A stretch of 7,871 nt of DNA from Extensimonas sp963708545. Lineage in GTDB: Bacteria; Pseudomonadota; Gammaproteobacteria; Burkholderiales; Burkholderiaceae_C. Of the stretch, positions 1-7,000 are shown one piece after another; position 1 is the stretch's first letter, and each line of letters opens with the position of its first letter. The translations under genes and the position numbers were made by a program. The notes under the pieces were generated by a model. It was not told where the DNA came from and made no database searches. It saw nothing but the letters and a program-made list of their open reading frames with translations. The stretch spans positions 1 through 7,871 of the forward strand of contig CAVPUD010000042.1 of NCBI GenBank assembly GCA_963708545.1. The letters are read 5' to 3'.

Positions 1-522
1 GGCGAGCAGCTTGCCCGCCGCATCCTTGGCGGCAAGAATGGGCGGGGCGGCGGGCCAGCGGATGCCTAGGGCCGGGTCGTCCCAGCGGATGCAGCGCTCG
101 TGCGCGGGGGCGTAGTAGTCGGTGGTTTTGTAGAGAAACTCCGCCGTGTCGCTGAGCACGACGAAGCCGTGCGCGAACCCGGCGGGAATCCACAGCTGGC
201 GCTTGTTTTCAGCCGAGAGGATTTCGCCTACCCACTGACCAAAGGTTTTGCTTTTTTTTCGGAGATCGACGGCAACGTCGAAAACTTCACCCTGCACCAC
301 GCGCACCAATTTGCCCTGGGGCTGCTGTATTTGATAATGCAGCCCGCGAAGGACGTTTTTCACGCTGCGGCTATGGTTATCCTGCACAAATTGCACAGGC
401 TGACCAATGGCTTGTTCGAATTGCGCTTGATTGAAACTTTCAAAAAAGAAGCCACGTTCATCGCCGAAAATCTTTGGTTCAATGAGAATGACGTCGCGAA
501 TGGCAAGCGGTGTAACCTTCAT
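1..522 (-). CDS. rmlC: dTDP-4-dehydrorhamnose 3,5-epimerase (3' end cut off by window)
   Basis: RmlC (RfbC) epimerises C3 and C5 of dTDP-4-keto-6-deoxyglucose, the third step of cytoplasmic dTDP-L-rhamnose synthesis. The 174 visible residues form the family's cupin fold. Visible landmarks are FGDERGFF (19-26), NH followed by VLRGLHYQ (57-64) with the catalytic His62, the strand VRVVQGEVFDVAVDLR (73-88), PAGFAHGF (113-120), Tyr131 in FLYKTT, and a late AKD motif with Asp167. By family knowledge His62 and Tyr131 are the proton-transfer pair. The usual length is about 180-185 residues, so only a few C-terminal residues are missing. The ATG shares one base with the rmlA stop (TGATG), which indicates translational coupling; a weak GAGGA lies about 12 bases upstream. 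The 5' part of the gene is much richer in A/T than its 3' end or than rmlB. The identification is near certain. Confidence 0.96.
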   Translation of the reverse strand, partial: MKVTPLAIRDVILIEPKIFGDERGFFFESFNQAQFEQAIGQPVQFVQDNHSRSVKNVLRGLHYQIQQPQGKLVRVVQGEVFDVAVDLRKKSKTFGQWVGEILSAENKRQLWIPAGFAHGFVVLSDTAEFLYKTTDYYAPAHERCIRWDDPALGIRWPAAPPILAAKDAAGKLLA

Positions 523-600
523 CAGAGTAAGTTTTCCTCGAGAATTCTTAAAAGATATTGGCCATAGCCATTTTTGCTCAGGGGCTTGGCCAGTGCCTCC
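240..600. other. A/T-rich patch across the rmlA 3' end and rmlC 5' half
   Basis: By hand count, 421-480 has 24 G/C in 60 and 421-600 has 80 in 180 (44%). In contrast, 1201-1260 in rmlA has 42 in 60 and 5761-5820 in hscA has 47 in 60. The patch includes runs of A/T and many CAA and AAA codons, and it ends before the GC-rich 3' end of rmlC. Both genes remain intact through it. It may mark imported DNA or a recombination joint. Confidence 0.5.
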
Positions 601-1406
601 AATTGGCCGGCATTGATCCAGCCTTGCCGGAAGGCGATTTCTTCGGGGCAGGCAACCTTGAGCCCTTGGCGACTTTCAAGCGTGGCGATGAATTGGCTGG
701 CTTCCAGCAAGGATTCGTGCGTTCCGGTATCCAGCCAGGCGTAGCCGCGGCCCATGATTTCGACGCTCAGCTGCCCCTGCTGCAGATACAGCCGGTTGAG
801 ATCGGTGATTTCGAGCTCGCCGCGCGCCGAGGGCTTCAGGCCCTTCGCCAGCTCGACCACTTGCTGGTCGTAGAAGTAGAGCCCGGTGACGGCGTAGTTC
901 GATTTGGGCTGCGCGGGCTTTTCCTCTAAGGACAGCACCCGGCCTTGGGCGTCGAACTCGGCCACGCCGTAGCGCTCGGGGTCTTGCACGTGGTAGGCAA
1001 AGACCGTGGCGCCCGCGGTACGCGCGTTTGCGCTGTGCAGCAGCTTGACGAGGTCATGGCCGTAGAAGATGTTGTCGCCGAGCACGAGCGCCGATGGGTC
1101 ATTGCCGATGAAGGCTTCACCGATCAAAAACGCCTGCGCGAGCCCGTCGGGGCTGGGTTGCACGGCGTAGTGCAGCTGCATACCCCACTGGCTGCCGTCG
1201 CCCAGCAGCTCGGCAAAGCGCGGTGTGTCCTGCGGCGTGCTGATGACGAGCACCTCGCGGATGCCCGCGAGCATGAGCGTGCTCAGCGGGTAATAGACCA
1301 TGGGCTTGTCGTACACCGGCATGAGCTGCTTGGACACGGCCTGCGTGACGGGATACAGGCGCGTGCCGGAGCCGCCGGCGAGGATGATGCCTTTGCGCGG
1401 ACTCAT
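522..1406 (-). CDS. rmlA: Glucose-1-phosphate thymidylyltransferase
   Basis: RmlA (RfbA) joins dTTP and glucose-1-phosphate to give dTDP-glucose and pyrophosphate, the first and feedback-controlled step of dTDP-L-rhamnose synthesis. The 294 residues match the usual length of about 290. The nucleotidyltransferase signature GGSGTRLYPVT is at 11-21, followed by SKQLMPVYDKPM (25-36), PDGLAQA (86-92), the metal-binding GDN with Asp111, EEKP (161-164), GELEITD (196-202) and WLDTGTH with Asp226 (224-230). The reading frame stays open for a further 168 codons upstream inside rmlB, but MSPRKGIILAGG is the normal N-terminus and its ATG has an AGGAGG four bases upstream. The start overlaps the rmlB stop (ATGA). 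The last 30 or so codons fall in the A/T-rich patch shared with rmlC. The paralogous enzymes GalU and RffH are less likely: GalU lacks this pattern, and the rmlB/rmlC neighbours favour RmlA. Confidence 0.97.
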   Translation of the reverse strand: MSPRKGIILAGGSGTRLYPVTQAVSKQLMPVYDKPMVYYPLSTLMLAGIREVLVISTPQDTPRFAELLGDGSQWGMQLHYAVQPSPDGLAQAFLIGEAFIGNDPSALVLGDNIFYGHDLVKLLHSANARTAGATVFAYHVQDPERYGVAEFDAQGRVLSLEEKPAQPKSNYAVTGLYFYDQQVVELAKGLKPSARGELEITDLNRLYLQQGQLSVEIMGRGYAWLDTGTHESLLEASQFIATLESRQGLKVACPEEIAFRQGWINAGQLEALAKPLSKNGYGQYLLRILEENLL

Positions 1407-2515
1407 GCGGCCTCCTTGCTGGTGCTGCTGGTGTGGGTGCTGGCGTCGGCCTCGGTGCTGGCGTAGTGCAGGTCGATCCACTGGCGGTAGGCGCCGCTGG
1501 TGACATTGCGCACCCAGTCCTGGTGGGAGAGATACCACTGCACGGTTTTGCGGATGCCGCTGGCAAAGGTTTCGGCGGGCTTCCAGCCGAGCTCGCGTTC
1601 GAGCTTGCTCGCGTCTATGGCGTAGCGGCGGTCGTGGCCGGGGCGGTCTTGCACGAAGGTGATTTGCTGCGCGTAAGACTGGCCGTCGGCGCGCGGCGCG
1701 AGTTCGTCGAGGATGGTGCACAGGGTCTGCACGACTTCGAGGTTGGTTTTTTCGTTCCAGCCGCCGATGTTGTAGGTCTCGCCCACGCGGCCTGCGGCGA
1801 GCACGCGGCGGATCGCGCTGCAGTGGTCTTGCACGTAGAGCCAGTCGCGGATCTGCCGCCCGTCGCCGTAGATGGGTAAGGGCTTGCCCGCGAGCGCGTT
1901 GTGGATGCACAAGGGGATGAGTTTTTCCGGGAAGTGGTAGGGCCCGTAGTTGTTGCTGCAGTTGGTGGTGAGCACGGGCAGACCGTAGGTGTGGTGCCAG
2001 GCGCGCACGAGGTGGTCGCTGGCGGCCTTGCTCGCGCTGTAGGGGCTGTTGGGCTCGTAGCAGTGCTGCTCGGTGAACGCGGGCGCGTCTGCGGCGAGCG
2101 AGCCATAGACTTCGTCGGTGCTCACGTGCAGGAAGCGGAACGCTTCTTTTTCAGGAGCTGCAAGCGCTTGCCAGTATTGCCTTGCGGCCTCCAAAAGCCT
2201 GAAGGTGCCGAGCACGTTGGTGTGGATGAAGTCCTCGGGCCCATGGATGCTGCGATCGACGTGGCTTTCGGCCGCGAAGTGCAGCACCGCGCGCGGGCGG
2301 TGCTGCGCGAGCAGGCGGCCGAGCAAGTCACGGTCGCCGATGTCGCCGTGCACGAAGATGTGGCGCGCGTCGCCTTGCAGGCTGGCCAGGTTTTGCAAAT
2401 TGCCCGCGTAGGTGAGTTTGTCGAGGTTGACGACGGGTTCGTCGCTTTGCGCAAGCCAGTCGAGTACGAAATTGCTGCCGATGAAGCCGGCGCCGCCGGT
2501 GACGAGGAGGGTCAT
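1403..2515 (-). CDS. rmlB: dTDP-glucose 4,6-dehydratase
   Basis: RmlB (RfbB) uses bound NAD+ to convert dTDP-glucose to dTDP-4-keto-6-deoxyglucose, the second step of the rhamnose pathway. It is an extended short-chain dehydrogenase of 370 residues; 355-360 is typical. The Rossmann motif GGAGFIG is at 7-13, LDKLTYAGN at 31-39, HFAAESHVDRSI at 79-90, the catalytic STDEVYG (Thr133, Asp134, Glu135) at 132-138, and the YSASK pair (Tyr159, Lys163) at 159-163. NNYGPYHFPEKLIP (188-201) and RDWLYVQDH (223-231) are also typical. Residues 352-370 form a Ser/Thr/Ala-rich tail not usual in the family. The start was placed at the ATG before TLLVTGG; the frame remains open up to a TTG at 2584, but that stretch encodes a Pro-rich segment unlike the family. 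No Shine-Dalgarno sequence is visible and the leader is C-rich. A TAGAAT at 2597-2602 could be a -10 box but has no partner -35. It is the first gene after the tRNA terminator. Confidence 0.96.
   Translation of the reverse strand: MTLLVTGGAGFIGSNFVLDWLAQSDEPVVNLDKLTYAGNLQNLASLQGDARHIFVHGDIGDRDLLGRLLAQHRPRAVLHFAAESHVDRSIHGPEDFIHTNVLGTFRLLEAARQYWQALAAPEKEAFRFLHVSTDEVYGSLAADAPAFTEQHCYEPNSPYSASKAASDHLVRAWHHTYGLPVLTTNCSNNYGPYHFPEKLIPLCIHNALAGKPLPIYGDGRQIRDWLYVQDHCSAIRRVLAAGRVGETYNIGGWNEKTNLEVVQTLCTILDELAPRADGQSYAQQITFVQDRPGHDRRYAIDASKLERELGWKPAETFASGIRKTVQWYLSHQDWVRNVTSGAYRQWIDLHYASTEADASTHTSSTSKEAA
1411..1416 (-). promoter_or_regulatory. Ribosome binding site of rmlA, inside rmlB
   Basis: A perfect AGGAGG lies four bases before the rmlA ATG. 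It falls within the codons for the last Lys-Glu-Ala of RmlB. It settles the rmlA start, because the rmlA frame is otherwise open far upstream. With the ATGA overlap it implies reinitiation or coupled translation. Confidence 0.8.
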
Positions 2516-2547
2516 GGGTGGGTGGGGGCTTGGGGAAGCACCGGGCG

Positions 2548-2571
2548 GGTGCACCCAAAGCGCTTGGCACC
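2548..2571. repeat. Imperfect inverted repeat in the rmlB leader
   Basis: The arms GGTG plus CCAA (separated by a 3-base bulge) and TTGGCACC can form eight pairs around a 5-base loop. A second overlapping dyad, CTTGG-CA-CCAAG, occupies 2563-2574. The element is 33 bases or more upstream of the rmlB start and downstream of the tRNA terminator, so it would lie in the rmlB 5' untranslated region or promoter. It could be an operator, a leader hairpin, or chance in GC-rich DNA. No matching known operator is recognised. Confidence 0.3.
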
Positions 2572-2637
2572 AAGCCGATAACAAGGAATCGCGAAGATTC
2601 TACCTGCGCCCTGGGCGCGCGCCCCTTCATCGGGCAT

Positions 2638-2683
2638 AAAAAAACAGCCCGAATGGACAAGGCGTGCTGCCTTTGATCGGGCT
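2638..2683 (-). terminator. Intrinsic terminator after the tRNA-Val pair
   Basis: Read on the minus strand, AGCCCGA (from 2683) pairs with TCGGGCT (ending at 2646). One base later comes a run of seven T (2644-2638). The 24-base loop contains an inner stem, AAGGC/GCCTT, giving a branched hairpin. It lies 42 bases past the second tRNA and about 120 bases before rmlB, so it separates the dnaQ-tRNA unit from the rhamnose operon. Confidence 0.87.
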
Positions 2684-2725
2684 AAGCAAGACTGACTGTG
2701 TGTGGAATTTGGGGTGAAGCGAATC

Positions 2726-2800
2726 TGGTGGGTGATACATGGATCGAACATGTGACCCCTGCCGTGTGAAGGCAGTGCTCTACCGCTGAGCTAATCACCC
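2726..2800 (-). tRNA. tRNA-Val(CAC), distal copy
   Basis: This 75-base cloverleaf has perfectly paired stems: acceptor GGGTGAT/ATCACCC, D stem GCTC/GAGC, anticodon stem CTGCC/GGCAG and T stem ACATG/CATGT. The T loop is TTCGATC, the discriminator is A, and CCA is encoded in the gene. The anticodon loop TTCACAC places CAC at 2766-2768, reading the valine codon GUG. It is identical over its whole length to the copy at 2901-2975, although the flanks differ. It is second in transcription order, 100 bases after the first copy, and probably processed from the same transcript. Confidence 0.96.
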
Positions 2801-2900
2801 GAACGCATTCACCGCGTGCACCGAGTTGCCCGCGCCACGCACGGCCCCTCTTCGACAGCATGCGAAAGCATCAAAAGCCGGGGCGCACGCAGCGCAAAAT

Positions 2901-2975
2901 TGGTGGGTGATACATGGATCGAACATGTGACCCCTGCCGTGTGAAGGCAGTGCTCTACCGCTGAGCTAATCACCC
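2901..2975 (-). tRNA. tRNA-Val(CAC), proximal copy
   Basis: This is the first of two identical valine tRNA genes in transcription order. It has the same 75-base cloverleaf with encoded CCA as the distal copy, and its CAC anticodon is at 2941-2943. It starts 48 bases past the dnaQ stop codon and has its own candidate -10 box just upstream. A CAC-anticodon valine tRNA is absent from E. coli; by general knowledge such C34 tRNAs are kept in GC-rich genomes where GUG is a heavily used codon. Confidence 0.96.
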
Positions 2976-2996
2976 GGGTGCTGCGCTGAGCCCGCG

Positions 2997-3025
2997 ATTA
3001 TGGCACAAGGCGCGCAGCAAATTTC
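2997..3025 (-). promoter_or_regulatory. Candidate promoter for the tRNA-Val pair
   Basis: The minus strand carries CATAAT (3002-2997), one mismatch from the -10 consensus. It is followed by a GC-rich discriminator, CGCGGGC, a feature typical of stringently controlled stable-RNA promoters. Initiation would fall about 15 bases before the proximal tRNA. At 17-base spacing the -35 position (3025-3020) reads GAAATT and overlaps the dnaQ stop, which is a poor match. The tRNAs may therefore also depend on read-through from dnaQ. Confidence 0.4.
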
Positions 3026-3728
3026 ACGACAGCGCGCGCCAAACGGTTTTCCCGCCGCTGGCTTTGTCGATCTGCGCGAGGACTTCTTCGTGCGCCGCGA
3101 GTTCCTGTTCGCTGGCGCGCAGCACGGGCAACTGGAATCCGCGCAGGTCTATTTGTACGCTGCCTGCGCCTTGGCCGTCCTGCACTTCATCCAGAACCAG
3201 CAGCGCGTCCTGCCCGCGGGTGAGGTGGATATAGACATCGGCCAGCAGCTCGGCGTCGAGCAGCGCGCCGTGCAGCGTGCGGCTGGAGTTGTCCACGCCC
3301 AGGCGGTCGCACAGCGCGTCGAGTGAGTTGCGCTTGCCCGGAAACAGCTCCTTGGCCATGGCCAGCGTGTCGGTGATGCACGCGACGAAGTGCTGCAGCG
3401 GCGGGTGGCCCGCAAGCTCCAGCTCCTTGTTCAGAAAGCCCACGTCGAAGGCCGCGTTGTGGATGATGACTTCGGCATCGCGCAGGTATTCGATGAGCTC
3501 CGGCGCCACGGCCGCGAACTTGGGCTTGTCGAGCAAAAATTCGTTGCTGATGCCGTGCACCTTGAGCGCGTCTTCGTGGCTTTCGCGCTCGGGGTTCAGG
3601 TAAAAGTGCTTGTTGTTGCCCGTGAGCTTGCGCGCGAGCAGCTCCACGCAGCCGATTTCGATGATGCGGTCGCCGCCTTCGGCGGAAAGGCCCGTGGTTT
3701 CGGTGTCGAGAACGATCTGGCGCGTCAT
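3024..3728 (-). CDS. dnaQ: DNA polymerase III epsilon subunit (3'-5' proofreading exonuclease)
   Basis: Epsilon removes misincorporated nucleotides during replication, bound between the alpha polymerase and the beta clamp. The 234 residues show all DEDDh exonuclease motifs: Exo I LDTETTG with Asp8 and Glu10; Exo II HNAAFDVGFLN (90-100) with Asp95; Exo III HGALLDAE (153-160) with His153 and Asp158. These correspond to E. coli Asp12, Glu14, Asp103, His162 and Asp167. QDALLV (173-178) sits where E. coli has its clamp-binding QTSMAF and fits that role. The C-terminal GGKTVWR (225-231) is the expected alpha-binding tail. The gene begins 16 bases after the fdx stop, so it is probably the last protein gene of the isc transcript. 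E. coli has iscX at this place. No strong Shine-Dalgarno sequence is visible. Confidence 0.95.
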   Translation of the reverse strand: MTRQIVLDTETTGLSAEGGDRIIEIGCVELLARKLTGNNKHFYLNPERESHEDALKVHGISNEFLLDKPKFAAVAPELIEYLRDAEVIIHNAAFDVGFLNKELELAGHPPLQHFVACITDTLAMAKELFPGKRNSLDALCDRLGVDNSSRTLHGALLDAELLADVYIHLTRGQDALLVLDEVQDGQGAGSVQIDLRGFQLPVLRASEQELAAHEEVLAQIDKASGGKTVWRALS

Positions 3729-3744
3729 GGCAGTGGCCTGGAGT

Positions 3745-4083
3745 TCAGTGTTTTTCCTTGGCGTGGTTGATCGAATACTTGGGGATTTCCACCGTCAGGT
3801 CGCGCGCCCCGACGATGGCCTGGCACGACAGGCGCGACTGCGGCGTGAGGCCCCAGGCGCGGTCGAGCAGGTCTTCTTCGTCTTCGTCGGGTGGGTTCAG
3901 CGCATCGTAGCCTTCGCGCACGATCACGTGGCAGGTGGTGCAGGCGCAGCTCATCTCGCAGGCGTGCTCGATGGGGATGTCGTGCTCGAGCAGCGCCTCG
4001 CAAATCGAGGTGCCGGCGGGCGCGCTGATCTCGGCGCCGGCGGGGCAGTATTCGGGATGAGGCAGGATTTTGATGATGGGCAT
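3745..4083 (-). CDS. fdx: ISC-type [2Fe-2S] ferredoxin
   Basis: Fdx is a soluble adrenodoxin-type ferredoxin that supplies electrons for reductive steps of Fe-S assembly on IscU. At 112 residues it is nearly the same length as E. coli Fdx (111). The cluster ligands are at the E. coli positions: Cys42, Cys48, Cys51 (in the stretch ACEMSCACTTCH, 41-52) and Cys87 (RLSCQAIVG, 84-92). The extra conserved Cys46 is also present. The acidic stretch PPDEDEEDLLD (64-74) is typical of the interaction surface for IscS or reductase. It follows hscA by 24 bases and precedes dnaQ by 16, so it belongs to the chaperone half of the isc operon. The ribosome binding site is weak. Confidence 0.96.
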   Translation of the reverse strand: MPIIKILPHPEYCPAGAEISAPAGTSICEALLEHDIPIEHACEMSCACTTCHVIVREGYDALNPPDEDEEDLLDRAWGLTPQSRLSCQAIVGARDLTVEIPKYSINHAKEKH

Positions 4084-4107
4084 GCGGGGCTCTGCGAAGG
4101 ATGAGGT

Positions 4108-6006
<1,899 letters not shown>

Positions 6007-6067
6007 GGAGTATCAAAAAAAGAGCTGCTTGCGCACGTCCTGCCTTGGTAAAAGGCGAATTTCATAC

Positions 6068-6090
6068 AAAAAAGCGCACGTAACGCGCTT
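6068..6090 (-). terminator. Terminator-like hairpin between hscB and hscA
   Basis: On the minus strand AAGCGC (from 6090) pairs with GCGCTT (ending at 6072) across a 7-base spacer, extendable by G-U pairs. A run of six T (6073-6068) begins within the closing arm. The stem starts one base inside the hscB stop codon, so a ribosome finishing hscB would cover it. A six-pair stem is modest, so partial termination or attenuation is more likely than a full stop. Confidence 0.55.
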
Positions 6091-6607
6091 ATTCTCCCAA
6101 GGCCTCGCGCCGGCGTTCCACATCCTCGGCAAAGCGCCCAAGAAACATGAGGGCTCTGACCTCCTGCGCGGCTGCCGCGTAATCCTGCTGACCATCGAGC
6201 AGCCCGGCGCAGCGCGCGAGCGTCTCCTGCCAGGCTTGCTGCACGTTGCTGGCCAGGGCATCGACCTCGGCGGCGCTGCGCGCTTCTTCGAGCGCCTCGC
6301 GCCACTGCATCTGCTGCAGCAGAAACTGCGCGGGCATGGCTGTGTTGTCCTCGGCGCGCAGCGGCACGCCGTGCAATTCGCACAGATAGGCGGCGCGGCG
6401 CAGCGGGTCTTTGAGGCGCTGGTAGGCCTCGTTGATGCGCACCGACCACTGCATGGCCGCGCGCTGGGCGGCGGGGCCTTGCGCGGCAAAGCGGTCGGGG
6501 TGCGCCTCGCGCTGCAGCTCTTTCCAGCGCGCATCGAGCTGCGCGCGCTCCTGCGCAAAGCGGCGCGGCACGCCGAACAGTTCGAAGTCGTCGGATTGGA
6601 GGTTCAT
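6089..6607 (-). CDS. hscB: Fe-S assembly J-protein co-chaperone HscB
   Basis: HscB delivers apo- or holo-IscU to HscA and stimulates its ATPase. It has 172 residues (E. coli 171). The N-terminal J domain (about 1-75) opens with DDFELFGVP (6-14) and carries the essential HPD at 36-38. The C-terminal three-helix bundle contains FLLQQMQWREAL (95-106), which aligns with the E. coli segment that contacts IscU. There is no N-terminal Cys-pair zinc motif of the kind found in animal HscB. The ATG stands six bases after the T-run of a strong terminator-like hairpin and has no proper Shine-Dalgarno sequence; the nearest purine-rich bases are inside the hairpin stem. The stop codon overlaps a second hairpin. 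Expression probably depends on read-through from iscSUA. Confidence 0.95.
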   Translation of the reverse strand: MNLQSDDFELFGVPRRFAQERAQLDARWKELQREAHPDRFAAQGPAAQRAAMQWSVRINEAYQRLKDPLRRAAYLCELHGVPLRAEDNTAMPAQFLLQQMQWREALEEARSAAEVDALASNVQQAWQETLARCAGLLDGQQDYAAAAQEVRALMFLGRFAEDVERRREALGE

Positions 6608-6613
6608 GGCAAC

Positions 6614-6637
6614 AAAAAACCGCCAGCGTCTGGCGGT
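6614..6637 (-). terminator. Strong intrinsic-terminator hairpin between iscA and hscB
   Basis: On the minus strand ACCGCCAG (6637-6630) pairs perfectly with CTGGCGGT (6626-6619) around the three-base loop ACG. A run of six T (6619-6614) follows. The 8-pair GC-rich stem with a U-tract is a textbook Rho-independent terminator. It lies 38 bases past the iscA stop and only six bases before the hscB start codon, so it should end many iscSUA transcripts or regulate hscB. Confidence 0.85.
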
Positions 6638-6675
6638 CGGGCTATAGGGGCGAAGTGGTATGGGCGCTGAGCTTA

Positions 6676-6999
6676 TCAGACGCGAAAGCTCTCGCCGCAG
6701 CCGCAGCGGTCGCGCTCGTTCGGGTTGTGGAACTTGAAGCCCTCGTTGAGTCCTTCGCGCACGTAGTCGAGCTCGGTGCCGTCGATATAGGCCAGGCTCT
6801 TGGGGTCGGTCAGCACCTTCACGCCGCGGCTCTCGAAGACCACGTCCTCGGGCTGCAGCTCGTCCACGTACTCAAGCTTGTAGGCCAGGCCCGAGCAGCC
6901 CGTGGTCTTGACGCCCAGGCGCACGCCCAGGCCCTTGCCCCGGCGCTCGAGGTAGCGGCGCACGTGCCGCGCCGCGGCTTCGGTCAGCGTGATGGCCAT
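6676..6999 (-). CDS. iscA: A-type iron-sulfur carrier IscA
   Basis: IscA receives Fe-S clusters or iron and passes clusters to target apoproteins, especially for [4Fe-4S] formation. It has 107 residues, the same as E. coli IscA, with ligands at the same positions: Cys35 in TTGCSGLAY (32-40), and Cys99 and Cys101 in CGCGESF (99-105). GVRLGVKT (25-32) and LNEGFKFHNPN (84-94) are family signatures. The frame is open for eight more codons to an upstream ATG inside iscU, but MAITLTE is the normal N-terminus. The chosen ATG is separated by one base from the iscU stop (TGAGATG), which fits coupled translation; a modest GCAGG lies upstream. ErpA or SufA are unlikely given the position in the isc operon. 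Confidence 0.96.
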   Translation of the reverse strand: MAITLTEAAARHVRRYLERRGKGLGVRLGVKTTGCSGLAYKLEYVDELQPEDVVFESRGVKVLTDPKSLAYIDGTELDYVREGLNEGFKFHNPNERDRCGCGESFRV

Positions 7000-7000
7000 C

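Noticed and set aside
100..567. A plus-strand 155-codon frame opposite rmlC
   Set aside because: It is antisense to clear RmlC motifs and has no family resemblance.
1407..1910. Upstream extension of the rmlA frame to 462 codons
   Set aside because: The added part is rmlB read in another frame. It is Arg/Pro-rich, and the true start has a perfect ribosome binding site and the family N-terminus.
2516..2584. Upstream TTG start for rmlB
   Set aside because: The extra 23 residues are Pro/His-rich leader sequence. The ATG before TLLVTGGAGF matches the family N-terminus.
2597..2602. TAGAAT as the -10 box of an rmlB promoter
   Set aside because: No acceptable -35 hexamer lies at 16-18 bases; the region upstream is GC-rich. 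It was kept only as a note under rmlB.
6013..6035. The seven-T run just upstream of hscA as a further terminator
   Set aside because: Only a three-pair stem with a GCAA loop precedes it, too weak for intrinsic termination.
6007..6064. A possible small gene starting at an ATG between hscB and hscA on the minus strand
   Set aside because: It has no ribosome binding site, begins right after a U-tract and runs out of frame into hscA. Its sequence resembles no known peptide.
6640..6645. TATAGC-like -10 box between iscA and hscB
   Set aside because: There is no matching -35, and the start site would fall inside the terminator stem.
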